The position numbers and the translations under genes were made by a program. This document shows, piece by piece, positions 40,494-48,880 of a stretch of DNA of 61,007 nucleotides (position 1 is the stretch's first letter; every line of letters starts with the position of its first letter). The stretch is from a virus: IMG/VR virus record IMGVR_UViG_3300028610_000483, positions 1 to 61,007 of that record. The stretch is one strand, 5' to 3'. The notes beneath the pieces are model-generated. The model worked only from the letters and a program-made list of their open reading frames with translations. It did no database searches and was not told the DNA's origin.

Positions 40494-40948
40494 GTAACCT
40501 AATTAAGTTTAATTCATGGTGTATCGGGCGTATTACTACTGGTAGTAAAACACAAACTCGTCGTCCACTTAAACCGGAACCTGAAATTGAATTAACATGT
40601 GCGTGGAAATATGATAAGACAGAAGAAATATGGTTGCTAGGTGATGAACAAACTGCAACAGTATACATGACTGTTAAATGTCCATACGGTAATATTGGAG
40701 ACACTTTAACAATTAAAGACACGGATATACGTCTTAAAATTACGAATATTCGATTGGAGAGACTACAAACAATCACAGAAGAAGATACACGCGCCGAAGG
40801 TTGTGATGAACTTCAAGAGGGTGTTAAATTTTGGGGTAATGGAGTGCATTTTCCTAGTCTGTGGGATGAATTCTATTTTGATATAGGTTTTGGTTGGTTT
40901 ACAAATCCGTGGGTATGGGTAATTGAATTTGTAAGAGAGGAAAAATAA
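40490..40948 (+). CDS. ASCH-domain-like protein, copy 1
   Basis: 152 aa from ATG 40490, coupled to the polymerase stop (ATGA). GSKTQTRRPLKP near the start and WVWVIEF at the end bracket an ASCH/YqfB-type beta barrel, thought to bind RNA or modified nucleosides. The gene at 45062 shares both motifs, so the two look like paralogues. Confidence 0.7.
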   Translation: MSNLIKFNSWCIGRITTGSKTQTRRPLKPEPEIELTCAWKYDKTEEIWLLGDEQTATVYMTVKCPYGNIGDTLTIKDTDIRLKITNIRLERLQTITEEDTRAEGCDELQEGVKFWGNGVHFPSLWDEFYFDIGFGWFTNPWVWVIEFVREEK

Positions 40949-41196
40949 TGATTAGGTCTATCAGTGATCCAGATTCCCACAGATGGGAAGTCATTAATAT
41001 GGAAACCGGAAACCCAATTCGTAACGTTCAATGGGCCGACGATGATACAGGTGAATACGAAGTGCTTGTTTTAAATGAAGCAGGTAATGTTCATTCTGTA
41101 AGATGTAAACATTGCGGTAACTTTACAATCGTAACGAAAGCTATGTATGGAATCATCAAATTCGAACCTAGAGAGCTAAATGAACAATCAACCTAA
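40948..41196 (+). CDS. 82-aa protein with CxxC
   Basis: Starts on the last base of the preceding stop. Beta-rich, with CKHCG near residue 52. Function unknown. Confidence 0.55.
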   Translation: MIRSISDPDSHRWEVINMETGNPIRNVQWADDDTGEYEVLVLNEAGNVHSVRCKHCGNFTIVTKAMYGIIKFEPRELNEQST

Positions 41197-41587
41197 ATTC
41201 AAAGCATGGGATACTAAAACTAAAAGGTGGATTCGTCACGTTGCACTAGATAAATTTGGTTATGTATCTGCCTATCTTGATGAGTCAACTGAACATATTA
41301 GCGAACAGCTAAGTCCTAATAGTCGAATTCGGATTGTATTTGCCATAGGCCATGAAGATAAAAATAGTGTGGAGATTTATGAAGGGTCTGTTGTAGATTA
41401 TCCTCCTGCCGTAGAGCAAGGTTTTGAAGGTTTACGAAAAAATGTTGTTGAATGGTCTGACTTTTATACAGGATTTCGTCTTAGCCGCTATTCAGCAGCC
41501 GCCTATTTCTACCATGAGTGTGAAGTGCTTGGACATATATTTGAACGAGAAGATTTACAGAAGGAGTTGCAGTATGAATTGTCCTAA
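41180..41587 (+). CDS. YopX-like protein
   Basis: 135 aa. The KFKAWDTKTKRW start, DKNSVEIYEGSVVDY, VEWSDFYTGF and EVLGHIFERED are the YopX family consensus. YopX proteins are widespread in phages, with no established function. Overlaps both neighbours. Confidence 0.75.
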   Translation: MNNQPKFKAWDTKTKRWIRHVALDKFGYVSAYLDESTEHISEQLSPNSRIRIVFAIGHEDKNSVEIYEGSVVDYPPAVEQGFEGLRKNVVEWSDFYTGFRLSRYSAAAYFYHECEVLGHIFEREDLQKELQYELS

Positions 41588-41816
41588 ATGTTCAGGAGGT
41601 TTAGTAGAAGCTTATGAAGCTCCGAACTACAATTTTTCACCTGTCACACGTGTAGGTGCTGAAATACCTTATTCAATTGTCATGACATGGAAAACTGTTT
41701 ACCATTGCAATACTTGTAGTATATCTGTTCACGAAAAGCATAAACAGATTTATGTTGCAGATGTTATTGACGAACTAAGGAGGCAACCAGATGGCGAGAA
41801 CATGGACACCGAATGA
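41574..41816 (+). CDS. 80-aa zinc-ribbon protein
   Basis: Start 41574 with AAGGAG upstream. CPKC and CNTC form a typical zinc ribbon. Overlaps the phosphoesterase gene by 26 bases. Function unknown. Confidence 0.6.
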   Translation: MNCPKCSGGLVEAYEAPNYNFSPVTRVGAEIPYSIVMTWKTVYHCNTCSISVHEKHKQIYVADVIDELRRQPDGENMDTE

Positions 41817-42819
41817 AGAACAGTGGTTAGTCGAGAACGCCACAGTCTATACACCACTTCGGCTCGTCACTCGTTTCAACGAGCACTTCCCTGATCCTTC
41901 TTCTCGAACGTGGGATTCAATCAGGAAAAAGATTAAACGACTTGCTGCATCAGCCGACGAAGCAGTAGCCGCATTTGGTGCAGTCATTGATAAAGATGAA
42001 TGGGTGGCATGGTCAAAAGCTCGATACCCATATAGTGCGAAGAAAGCCAATCGAGTGTCAAAACGTAATGCGAAGTTTGAGACACATCTTATTTGGCCTG
42101 ATACTCATGTGCCACATGAAAATAAAGCCGCAGTCAATGCTGTGTTACGTTTGATGGATGATGTCGTGTTTGATGGAGTCACTATTATCGGTGATTTTAT
42201 TGACATGGATAGTTTGAGTCATTGGAATGAAAACAAACGATTAACTGTTGAAGGAAAACGATTGAAGCAAGATTATGTTCATGCGAATGCCTTGTTAGAT
42301 GAGATTTGTAAGCGGTTGCCAAAAGATGCTGATATGCGTTGGCTCGATGGTAATCATGAAGATTGGTATTTCCAGTATATTGAAAAGCATCCCGAACTAG
42401 AAGGTTTGCTATGTCACCATGATGAATTGCGATTGAAAGAACGAGGTTTCAACGAGATTCGTCGTTACACAAAAGATCAGTTTACTCATCTTGGGAAGCT
42501 GACGATCTGCCACGGCATGTATACAGGTATTTATCATGCCAAAGCTCATGCAGATAAGTTACGTGTGAACGTGATGTATGGACATCTTCATGATCTACAA
42601 ACATATTCGTCGTCTTCACCGGCTCGTAAACTGGCATTTATGAGTTATTGTATTGGTTGTTTAGCTGACACAGCACCAACATACATGAAAGGTAAACCGA
42701 ATAATTGGAGTCATGGATTTGGAATTGTTCATCTCTTTCCTAACGGAGATTTTGATGCACAGGTGATTCGTATTGTCAAGGGTCGATTTGTTTACAATGG
42801 GAAGGTCTATCAAGGATAA
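41791..42819 (+). CDS. Metallophosphoesterase with N-terminal HTH
   Basis: 342 aa. Calcineurin-type motifs: DTH (Asp104, His106), GDFID, GNHED, CHG and GHLHD. The first ~60 residues look like a Myb/HTH DNA-binding segment (WTPNEEQWLVENATVY...WDSIRKKIKRL). These enzymes can act on DNA ends, nucleotides or protein phosphates. The DNA-binding N-terminus hints at a DNA-end substrate. Confidence 0.8.
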   Translation: MARTWTPNEEQWLVENATVYTPLRLVTRFNEHFPDPSSRTWDSIRKKIKRLAASADEAVAAFGAVIDKDEWVAWSKARYPYSAKKANRVSKRNAKFETHLIWPDTHVPHENKAAVNAVLRLMDDVVFDGVTIIGDFIDMDSLSHWNENKRLTVEGKRLKQDYVHANALLDEICKRLPKDADMRWLDGNHEDWYFQYIEKHPELEGLLCHHDELRLKERGFNEIRRYTKDQFTHLGKLTICHGMYTGIYHAKAHADKLRVNVMYGHLHDLQTYSSSSPARKLAFMSYCIGCLADTAPTYMKGKPNNWSHGFGIVHLFPNGDFDAQVIRIVKGRFVYNGKVYQG

Positions 42820-42823
42820 TACT

Positions 42824-42976
42824 ATGTTAAATTACATGATTCGCCTACCAGATGATATTTGTGCGAAGTTAAGTCTTGTGGCTAATAAAAATGCTACAGA
42901 TATTGAAGATATTATAGATAAAATTGTTAATATACTTGTGAAGGTTTACCGACTAGCTAGTTGGTTCACTAAATAA
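42824..42976 (+). CDS. 50-aa helical protein
   Basis: Start 42824 with AAGGA. N-terminal strand followed by two helices (YMIRLPDDICAKLSLVANKN), a shape seen in ribbon-helix-helix proteins. Could be a small DNA-binding regulator. Low certainty. Confidence 0.5.
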   Translation: MLNYMIRLPDDICAKLSLVANKNATDIEDIIDKIVNILVKVYRLASWFTK

Positions 42977-42977
42977 A

Positions 42978-43139
42978 ATGGAAAACTTACCAACCATATC
43001 TCATCTGTGTAAGTGTGGACACCACGACATAATACATGCTCTTATAAAACTTGATGGTGTTGAGACGATTGTTGCTGGATGTCTTTCCGGCAGTTGTGAA
43101 TGTATCGGCTATCATGATATATCAGGAGACGACTCATGA
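42978..43139 (+). CDS. 53-aa Cys/His-rich protein
   Basis: ATG 42978, stop overlapping the RNA ligase start. CKCGHHD and CLSGSCEC give several potential zinc ligands. No ribosome site is obvious, so translation may be coupled. Function unknown. Confidence 0.5.
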   Translation: MENLPTISHLCKCGHHDIIHALIKLDGVETIVAGCLSGSCECIGYHDISGDDS

Positions 43140-43894
43140 ATATGATGCGCTATCCAAAAGTTGAAGGTGTATTCAGACGTAACGAGGAACATCAAATTAT
43201 TCCTGAATACAAATGTCCTGAATTTGATTTGATCAAGAAGTTTCTTATGTTTGAAAAAGTGGATGGGTCGAATGCACAGATTAAAATATCGTATCCAGCT
43301 AGTCTTCATGATACCGGAGACGAGTTAGTGGCAGAACGGAAGGTAGTTTTGGAAATCTTTAGTCGAAATCGTAAACTCGGTATTGAAGATACCAGTGGAC
43401 GCAAGATCGTTAATGCACTGAATCCTGTGTTAAACGGTGTTGATCTTAAACAGTGGTATATTGATTCTTTCGTGACTCCAAATGTTGATAACTCTGAGTT
43501 TGTCTATCCTGATGTGCGGTTCTTTGGAGAAGCTTACGGCCCAGGAATTCAGAAACGTGGAAAGATATATCGAAAGGAAGGCGTAAGTTTTATCTTGTTC
43601 GATGTGCATATAGGAAACACATGGTTGAATTGGGAAAACGTCAAAGAGATTGGTAAGAAGCTGAATATTCCGACAGTGCCAGAAATCATGCCTATCATGA
43701 TAATCGGCACACCAGAGCTTGTATTTAATTCCTTTAAGGATATGCTCACAGATTATTCAACGCTCCTTCCTGACGCACCAGGAGGGCAGCTAGAGGGCTT
43801 TATTCTCCGTCCTGAACCTATGATTCTGAATCGACATGGACAAAGACTTGTATTCAAGATCAAACGTGTTGACTATGGATTGGAGAAAGAATAA
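43136..43894 (+). CDS. RNA ligase (Rnl2/DraRnl-type)
   Basis: 252 aa. Nucleotidyltransferase motifs: I FEKVDGSN (Lys41 as AMP acceptor), III-like FFGEAYGPG, IV EGFILRP and V VFKIKR. It seals RNA breaks and may repair tRNAs cut by host anti-phage nucleases. The C-terminal domain of T4 Rnl2 is missing, so it is nearer the single-domain type. Start overlaps the preceding stop. Confidence 0.85.
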   Translation: MNMMRYPKVEGVFRRNEEHQIIPEYKCPEFDLIKKFLMFEKVDGSNAQIKISYPASLHDTGDELVAERKVVLEIFSRNRKLGIEDTSGRKIVNALNPVLNGVDLKQWYIDSFVTPNVDNSEFVYPDVRFFGEAYGPGIQKRGKIYRKEGVSFILFDVHIGNTWLNWENVKEIGKKLNIPTVPEIMPIMIIGTPELVFNSFKDMLTDYSTLLPDAPGGQLEGFILRPEPMILNRHGQRLVFKIKRVDYGLEKE

Positions 43895-44046
43895 TGAGTA
43901 AAGCACGAGTTGAGGCTTACACGACTGAAGGAATGTCGGTTGTGATTACTGGAAATGATGTATTCGTATCATACAGATTTCGAGAATGGTTGAGGCACAT
44001 AGAAAGATTAAGGAGAACTCATGAAGTCCAAGCAAACACCGATTGA
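43894..44046 (+). CDS. 50-aa protein
   Basis: Coupled to the ligase stop (TAATG), overlapping the next gene by 26 bases. Basic helical C-terminus. Function unknown. Confidence 0.45.
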   Translation: MSKARVEAYTTEGMSVVITGNDVFVSYRFREWLRHIERLRRTHEVQANTD

Positions 44047-44701
44047 CATAGCTTCTTACATCGAACATACAAACGTTGATCCTAAAGCCCGACGACAACA
44101 TATCAGACGGCTATGTGAGGAAGCAACAGAGTATGGTTTTCGTGCTGTCGTCGTAGCTCCCCAATGGGCGTTGTTTGCTAGGGAGACACTTGACCGTCTT
44201 CAGGGGCCACGAAAGCATCGAGTGTTAGTTGGTGATGTGCATAACTTCCCTGGTCTACCTGCCTGGACAGCAGATAGTCTTGCTGATTTTCATGATATCT
44301 TTGCTCCGTGTCCTAACATTCACAAGAACGTTGCATTACAGAACCAATTTAAAGTCTACTTACTGCAATTAGCAGAAAAACTCAAAGGGCCAAGACGTAT
44401 CATTATTGAAACACCTATGCTTGAAAATAAGGATATCGTAAAGATGTCAAAGATTTGTCGAGCAAACGGTATCACTGTCAAAAGCAATTCAGGTCGTTGG
44501 CCGAAACGTCGTAGTAATAAAGATATCCTAAAACTGATCAAACGTGGAGCCAAGCCGTGGTATCGACGTAAGAAGAACCACACAGAGATTAAGATTTCTG
44601 GTGGTGTCAAAACATACGGTGATGTAGAAGCTATGGTTGAATTGGGTGCAGACTATATTGGAACATCAAACGGATTAGCTATTATGGGAATGGAGTTGTA
44701 A
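44021..44701 (+). CDS. DeoC-like deoxyribose-phosphate aldolase
   Basis: 226 aa. TIM-barrel aldolase pattern: IEHTNVDPKA at the start, RIIIETPML, VKSNSGRW with Lys154 at the Schiff-base position, IKISGGVKTYGD with Lys191, and YIGTSNG for phosphate binding. It would cleave deoxyribose-5-phosphate and could salvage nucleosides from degraded host DNA. A basic, Arg/Lys-rich insertion (161-187) is unusual for DeoC and may alter the substrate. Confidence 0.75.
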   Translation: MKSKQTPIDIASYIEHTNVDPKARRQHIRRLCEEATEYGFRAVVVAPQWALFARETLDRLQGPRKHRVLVGDVHNFPGLPAWTADSLADFHDIFAPCPNIHKNVALQNQFKVYLLQLAEKLKGPRRIIIETPMLENKDIVKMSKICRANGITVKSNSGRWPKRRSNKDILKLIKRGAKPWYRRKKNHTEIKISGGVKTYGDVEAMVELGADYIGTSNGLAIMGMEL

Positions 44702-44886
44702 TGAACGATTCAAAAGTTACTTTTTTGGAAATACTTCTTTACGGAGTAATAACTGCGTTATTTGGTTCTGTGTTATACGTGGTAATTGTGAAGTTGAAGG
44801 GTATTCCCCTGCTGATCTTGGCTAGTTTTCAACTTCTTGGTTACGTTGTGTATCGTTTCAAATTACTATTTGGATGGAAGTTCTGA
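44701..44886 (+). CDS. 61-aa two-span membrane protein
   Basis: Start overlaps the aldolase stop by one base. Two hydrophobic stretches (~8-31 and ~36-56). Function unknown. Confidence 0.55.
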   Translation: MNDSKVTFLEILLYGVITALFGSVLYVVIVKLKGIPLLILASFQLLGYVVYRFKLLFGWKF

Positions 44887-45065
44887 TGATAGTTTGCACT
44901 CGTTGTCAAAAGGGCTATCTTCAGGCTGTCAAAACTGTAGGAGTTTCAACAGAACGAACTGCTGAAGGTTTTAAGGAATCATATATGAAGTCTAAATTTG
45001 ATCAATGCACAGTTTGTTTTGCTACGTTCAACGAACACACTATTAAGGTGGAGAAGGACAAATGA
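44886..45065 (+). CDS. 59-aa zinc-ribbon protein
   Basis: Start 44886 overlaps the previous stop (TGATG), with GGAAG upstream. CTRC and CTVC make a zinc ribbon. Function unknown. Confidence 0.55.
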   Translation: MIVCTRCQKGYLQAVKTVGVSTERTAEGFKESYMKSKFDQCTVCFATFNEHTIKVEKDK

Positions 45066-45691
45066 AAGAACGTTACATTCGGTTCAACGATATGATGATA
45101 CGAGCGATTTTACGGGATGAAAAGACACAGACACGTAGGCCGGTGAAACCACAGCCAGAATACGGGGAAAATCACGCCGTGTCAGGATTGTTTGGCACGT
45201 TCTTTCACGGATGGAACATTGACCACCCTGCTGTAACGGTGAAGGACATCGTAAAGCATTGCCCCTTCGGTCAAGTCGGAGATCGGTTGTGGGTGCAGGA
45301 GGCGTGGAAACCTACATGTCGATGGGGTAAACCAGATAGTATAAGCTATATTAGATATCGGGCTGATAGTTCTCGTTGTATCGTTCAGCATACGCTTGGC
45401 GGTGTTCAAACAGACAACTGGCGTCCCTCCATCCAGATGCCGGAGTGGGCCTCACGTATTACCTTAGAGATTACTGATGTGCGGTTGGAGAAGTTGCAAT
45501 GCATGGGCGATAGAGAAGCACGACTTGAGGGGGTGAAACCGTTTGGTGGTATGTGTGCAACGGGCAGCACACACCTGTATACGTTTAGAGAACTATGGAA
45601 TTCACTCTACGCCGCCAAAGGTTTTGGGTTTGATACGAATTGTTGGGTGTGGGTAATTAGATTTCGACGAGTAGGGGAGATAATCAAATGA
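45062..45691 (+). CDS. ASCH-domain-like protein, copy 2
   Basis: 209 aa. EKTQTRRPVKP near the start, GQVGDRLWVQEAW in the middle and NCWVWVIRF at the end match phage ASCH-type proteins. Longer than the paralogue at 40490, with an extra central region. It may bind RNA or nucleosides, and these proteins are frequent in lytic-phage nucleotide-metabolism clusters. Confidence 0.75.
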   Translation: MKERYIRFNDMMIRAILRDEKTQTRRPVKPQPEYGENHAVSGLFGTFFHGWNIDHPAVTVKDIVKHCPFGQVGDRLWVQEAWKPTCRWGKPDSISYIRYRADSSRCIVQHTLGGVQTDNWRPSIQMPEWASRITLEITDVRLEKLQCMGDREARLEGVKPFGGMCATGSTHLYTFRELWNSLYAAKGFGFDTNCWVWVIRFRRVGEIIK

Positions 45692-46302
45692 GCAATCCTA
45701 AAGTTCGAACATGTATAGATGATTTTTTCGATTATGATTTACACTTTCCTACAAAGACGTTGTTCATAGGTTCTGAGACAGATGATGAATTTGAGGAATC
45801 AGGAATTACGGCAGACACAGCAACCTATGCACTAAAAGGTTTGTGGTTGCTAGATCGTGTTCGTCCTGATGAACCACTCAAAATCATTCTGAATTCTCCT
45901 GGTGGAGATGCCTATCAAGGATTTGCAATCTATGACGCAATCAAAAACTGTAGTAGCTATGTAGAAATTTATGTATTTGGGCAAGCATGTTCAGCAGCCA
46001 GTTATATTTTGCAAGCAGGAGATTGTCGTATACTCTCTCCGTTGTCTCGAATCATGATTCACAAAGGCACGTTTGCAATGGACAATCATACAGACATTGT
46101 TCGAGCATGGATGGAAGATGAAGCATTGTTAGTCGATCAGATGGTAGAGATATACTATCGACGTATTCGAGAGAAGTATCCTAGAAGTAAGTTGTATACG
46201 AAAGAGAACATTAAACAACTATTAACTATTGACAAAATCTATTCGGCCCAAGAAGCTGTAACATTAGGACTTGCTGATAAGATTTTGGGGGAGGATGAAT
46301 AA
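45688..46302 (+). CDS. ClpP-like serine protease
   Basis: 204 aa. ILNSPGGDAYQGFAIYDAI, Ser102 in GQACSAAS and His125 in MIHKG are ClpP hallmarks. The Asp of the triad, 8 residues before the 'SAQEA' motif in ClpP, is a Leu here, so activity or triad geometry may differ. It is in the early arm, far from the capsid genes, so a host-targeted role is more likely than prohead maturation. Confidence 0.8.
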   Translation: MSNPKVRTCIDDFFDYDLHFPTKTLFIGSETDDEFEESGITADTATYALKGLWLLDRVRPDEPLKIILNSPGGDAYQGFAIYDAIKNCSSYVEIYVFGQACSAASYILQAGDCRILSPLSRIMIHKGTFAMDNHTDIVRAWMEDEALLVDQMVEIYYRRIREKYPRSKLYTKENIKQLLTIDKIYSAQEAVTLGLADKILGEDE

Positions 46303-46955
46303 TGGGATTCTGGATGAAATATATCTTTGCGTTACTTGGTTCATGGTTTCGATATCATTTGAATCTTCGACCTTACACATACCTCGCTGGATTTATGGCA
46401 GTAAATTTAGGTAAATGTGAGGGCTGGCGTGATCATATCACACCAAAACTTGTCGAGCTTGGAATTAAGGTGCAAGACCCTACCAAAGATGAGAAGAAGA
46501 AAACAGGTATGGAAATGCACGCAGCCAATGACTATCTGTATCGACTGAAACGGAGTGGTCAACGAACGAAGCTAGTCAATCTCATGAAACGTATTCGTCA
46601 TGCTGATTTACTTGCTGTGGCTCGTTCAGCATTCATCGTCATTGAATGGGATAACGCATTTCCGACAGTCGGCACGATTAGTGAATTGGAACATGCAATT
46701 ACGTTCCACAAACCGATCTACTTGATTACACGCAATTCGTTGTCAAGTATAAATCCGTGGCTACTGTCAATGGCGTTTCAGAGGGGTGATGTATTTAGAA
46801 GTCGAGCAGAGTGCGTCGAATTTATTCGGGGGAAACATGAAGCCAGATTACACTCTACTGAAGACGTAGTAGTGATCGAGAAAGCCGAGGCAGACGATGA
46901 AAACACTAGTGGGGAACGGGTTGATAATCCTGTCGGGGATTCTGTGGGGGCTTGA
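46302..46955 (+). CDS. Nucleoside 2-deoxyribosyltransferase-like protein
   Basis: 217 aa. YLAGFMAVNLG ... WRDHITPKLVELGIKVQDP and AFIVIEWDNAFPTVGTISELEHAITFHKPIYLI match the fold in which Asp/Glu residues move a deoxyribose between bases. An N-terminal hydrophobic segment is unusual for this soluble family. Likely part of nucleotide salvage or modification. It overlaps the transporter gene by 59 bases. Confidence 0.65.
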   Translation: MGFWMKYIFALLGSWFRYHLNLRPYTYLAGFMAVNLGKCEGWRDHITPKLVELGIKVQDPTKDEKKKTGMEMHAANDYLYRLKRSGQRTKLVNLMKRIRHADLLAVARSAFIVIEWDNAFPTVGTISELEHAITFHKPIYLITRNSLSSINPWLLSMAFQRGDVFRSRAECVEFIRGKHEARLHSTEDVVVIEKAEADDENTSGERVDNPVGDSVGA

Positions 46956-47166
46956 GGCCATTCCACAGATCGTGAAGAGTTACCGCACGAAATCTACAGG
47001 TGATCTAAGTGCGTGGTATTTTGCAGTATGTATACTAGCGTATGCTTGTTATTTATCAGGTATGTTCTTACATAGTGATTGGTTTCTTGGATTGGTTCAT
47101 ACACCGTCGTTGATTTTGAACAGCGTGATCTTAGGGATGATATTTCACTATGGAAAACGAAACTAA
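46897..47166 (+). CDS. SemiSWEET-type PQ-loop transporter
   Basis: 89 aa with three membrane segments. Residues 22-36 (IPQIVKSYRTKSTGD) carry the PQ-loop, and the rest matches the triple-helix bundle of bacterial SemiSWEETs, which dimerise to move sugars. It lies inside a tight operon and overlaps both neighbours, so it is not a contaminant. Phage-borne SemiSWEETs are very unusual to my knowledge. Confidence 0.78.
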   Translation: MKTLVGNGLIILSGILWGLEAIPQIVKSYRTKSTGDLSAWYFAVCILAYACYLSGMFLHSDWFLGLVHTPSLILNSVILGMIFHYGKRN

Positions 47167-47842
47167 ATTTCGGTATCCTATAGGTCTATATGTAGTATTG
47201 GTAGATTCGAAAGAAGTGGATAACATCTGTTATCCGAGTGGAACACTTTTCAGTATTCACCTTCACTGGCATATAGATAACACTGCATGGTATGGAATTG
47301 GTCATTACAAGGAACCTAGAATTGTTTTTGCGGTTAGGGAAAATGAAATAACTCAAGCTAGACCTTGTAAAAACCCAGGAGATTACTTTGAAACATTACA
47401 GGAATTCTTTCAACGTGATGATCGTTATTCGGAGGATACTATGAGTGAGAGTGGCTTTGGTGGTATTAAAGATTCAGGACAAAGAGAAGAGTTTGACACA
47501 GGCAGTGTAAGAGACACCAGTGAGGGTAAACCTCGTTACGATCTGATTAGTCCGATTGCGTTACATCGGTTGGCTATGCATGTCGCAGCAGGAGCTAAGA
47601 AGTATGGAGATCGTAATTGGGAGAAGGGTCAACCCCTCCAACGATATATTGAGAGTCTTGAGCGTCACCTTCAGAAAATGAAGATGGGTGCTACAGACGA
47701 AGACCATGAGGCGGCTGTCATGTGGAATATTATGGCATTCATACATACCAAGAAGATGATTAAATCTGGTGTGCTATCTAACGATTTAGATAATCTTCCG
47801 ATGTATCCTAGTGTGGTAATTGACGAGATTGTAGGAGAGTAG
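47150..47842 (+). CDS. dATP/dGTP diphosphohydrolase-type protein (DUF5664), with N-terminal extension
   Basis: 230 aa. Residues ~125-205 (GKPRYDLISPIALHRLAMH...KKYGDRNWEKG...YIESLERHLQKM...EDHEAAVMWNIMAFIH) follow the DUF5664 signature, predicted to remove pyrophosphate from purine dNTPs and related to MazG-type enzymes. The first ~120 residues are an extra domain I do not recognise. No PurZ-type partner was seen, so it need not mean 2-aminoadenine DNA. Confidence 0.72.
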   Translation: MENETKFRYPIGLYVVLVDSKEVDNICYPSGTLFSIHLHWHIDNTAWYGIGHYKEPRIVFAVRENEITQARPCKNPGDYFETLQEFFQRDDRYSEDTMSESGFGGIKDSGQREEFDTGSVRDTSEGKPRYDLISPIALHRLAMHVAAGAKKYGDRNWEKGQPLQRYIESLERHLQKMKMGATDEDHEAAVMWNIMAFIHTKKMIKSGVLSNDLDNLPMYPSVVIDEIVGE

Positions 47843-47843
47843 T

Positions 47844-48179
47844 ATGATTAACTCAGTTAAAAACTTTGTCAAACAGTTAGTGACTAAAGACTATTGGAAA
47901 TGTGACTACTGTAGAGTCATTAAATTCTATGAACAAGAAGTGTTCTGTTGGAATTGTAAGATAGGTCAGATGCTTTATCAAGGAGGTCAGACAATGACTC
48001 AGTTTAAACGGATTGTTAATAAATTTTTAGAAACAGTTTTCATGTCTACTATTTACGCATTGCTTATTGCCGCTGTTCTCGCATTAGTTACGATGATATG
48101 GTGGTTGTTTGGATTCCTTACTTCTATTGGTGTAGATGCGTTACGACATGGTTGGTCTATTGGAGGTCGATTATTATGA
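47844..48179 (+). CDS. 111-aa zinc-ribbon membrane protein
   Basis: The N-terminus has CDYC and CWNC (zinc ribbon), followed by a membrane-spanning stretch (~65-95). A membrane-tethered zinc protein of unknown role. Overlaps the next start (ATGA). Confidence 0.55.
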   Translation: MINSVKNFVKQLVTKDYWKCDYCRVIKFYEQEVFCWNCKIGQMLYQGGQTMTQFKRIVNKFLETVFMSTIYALLIAAVLALVTMIWWLFGFLTSIGVDALRHGWSIGGRLL

Positions 48180-48307
48180 TTCAACAGACTATAGTTGGGT
48201 TATTAGGAATATTATGGATTGTGTTTGCGATTGGGGATGATAGACGTATGAAAAATAAAGTTCGACGACAAAGACGCGAAGCAGAAGAACAAGGATTAAC
48301 ACTGTAA
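48176..48307 (+). CDS. 43-aa membrane protein
   Basis: GGAGG before ATG 48176. A hydrophobic N-terminus (residues 4-19) with a very basic tail. Function unknown. Confidence 0.5.
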   Translation: MIQQTIVGLLGILWIVFAIGDDRRMKNKVRRQRREAEEQGLTL

Positions 48308-48549
48308 TGAATAACTACTTTCCAACATGGATGTGTGGTTGTGGATGGACGAATGGTGTTAACCTGTATCAATGTGCTCGTTGTAATCGTCTACCTGACG
48401 AATACTGTGTGCAGGGCGAGTTTGAGAAACTTTGTGACTCTGAATTACGTCTACGAACCTGGATACAAAAAGTAGCAAACAGCGAGATTGGTATGTTTGG
48501 AATTGAGCAGAAGGCCAAAAACTTACTTGAGGGACAATCAAATGCCTAA
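48307..48549 (+). CDS. 80-aa zinc-ribbon protein
   Basis: Starts on the previous stop. CGC and CARC near the N-terminus suggest a zinc ribbon, followed by helical C-terminus. Function unknown. Confidence 0.55.
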   Translation: MNNYFPTWMCGCGWTNGVNLYQCARCNRLPDEYCVQGEFEKLCDSELRLRTWIQKVANSEIGMFGIEQKAKNLLEGQSNA

Positions 48550-48880
48550 ACACACGTTAACACTTTGGTATAGTTTACTAGATGATCAAGCTGGCGGTTG
48601 TGCGTTTCACTTATTTGAATCAAAAGAGTTATGTCAAATTGACCAGGAAAATAATATATACAACGATGATAATATCGGTATCGGTGTGGACTGTATTGTT
48701 GTAGAATCAGACTCTCTGATGGCAGTAAAAAACACTGTTGTAACAGTTAACGATGAAATTAAAGACTTAGAAAAACAAATAGTATGCCCTTATAATCAAC
48801 ACGTCCAAATGCAGGTGAGAATGAAAAAACGTTTACGTGCAGTGAAAAAACTGAAAGAGAAGACCGATGCCTCATCCTGA
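48542..48880 (+). CDS. 112-aa protein
   Basis: ATG 48542 with GAGGG upstream. A beta N-terminus with a helical Lys-rich C-terminus (MQVRMKKRLRAVKKLKEK). No motif. Overlaps both neighbours. Confidence 0.5.
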   Translation: MPKHTLTLWYSLLDDQAGGCAFHLFESKELCQIDQENNIYNDDNIGIGVDCIVVESDSLMAVKNTVVTVNDEIKDLEKQIVCPYNQHVQMQVRMKKRLRAVKKLKEKTDASS

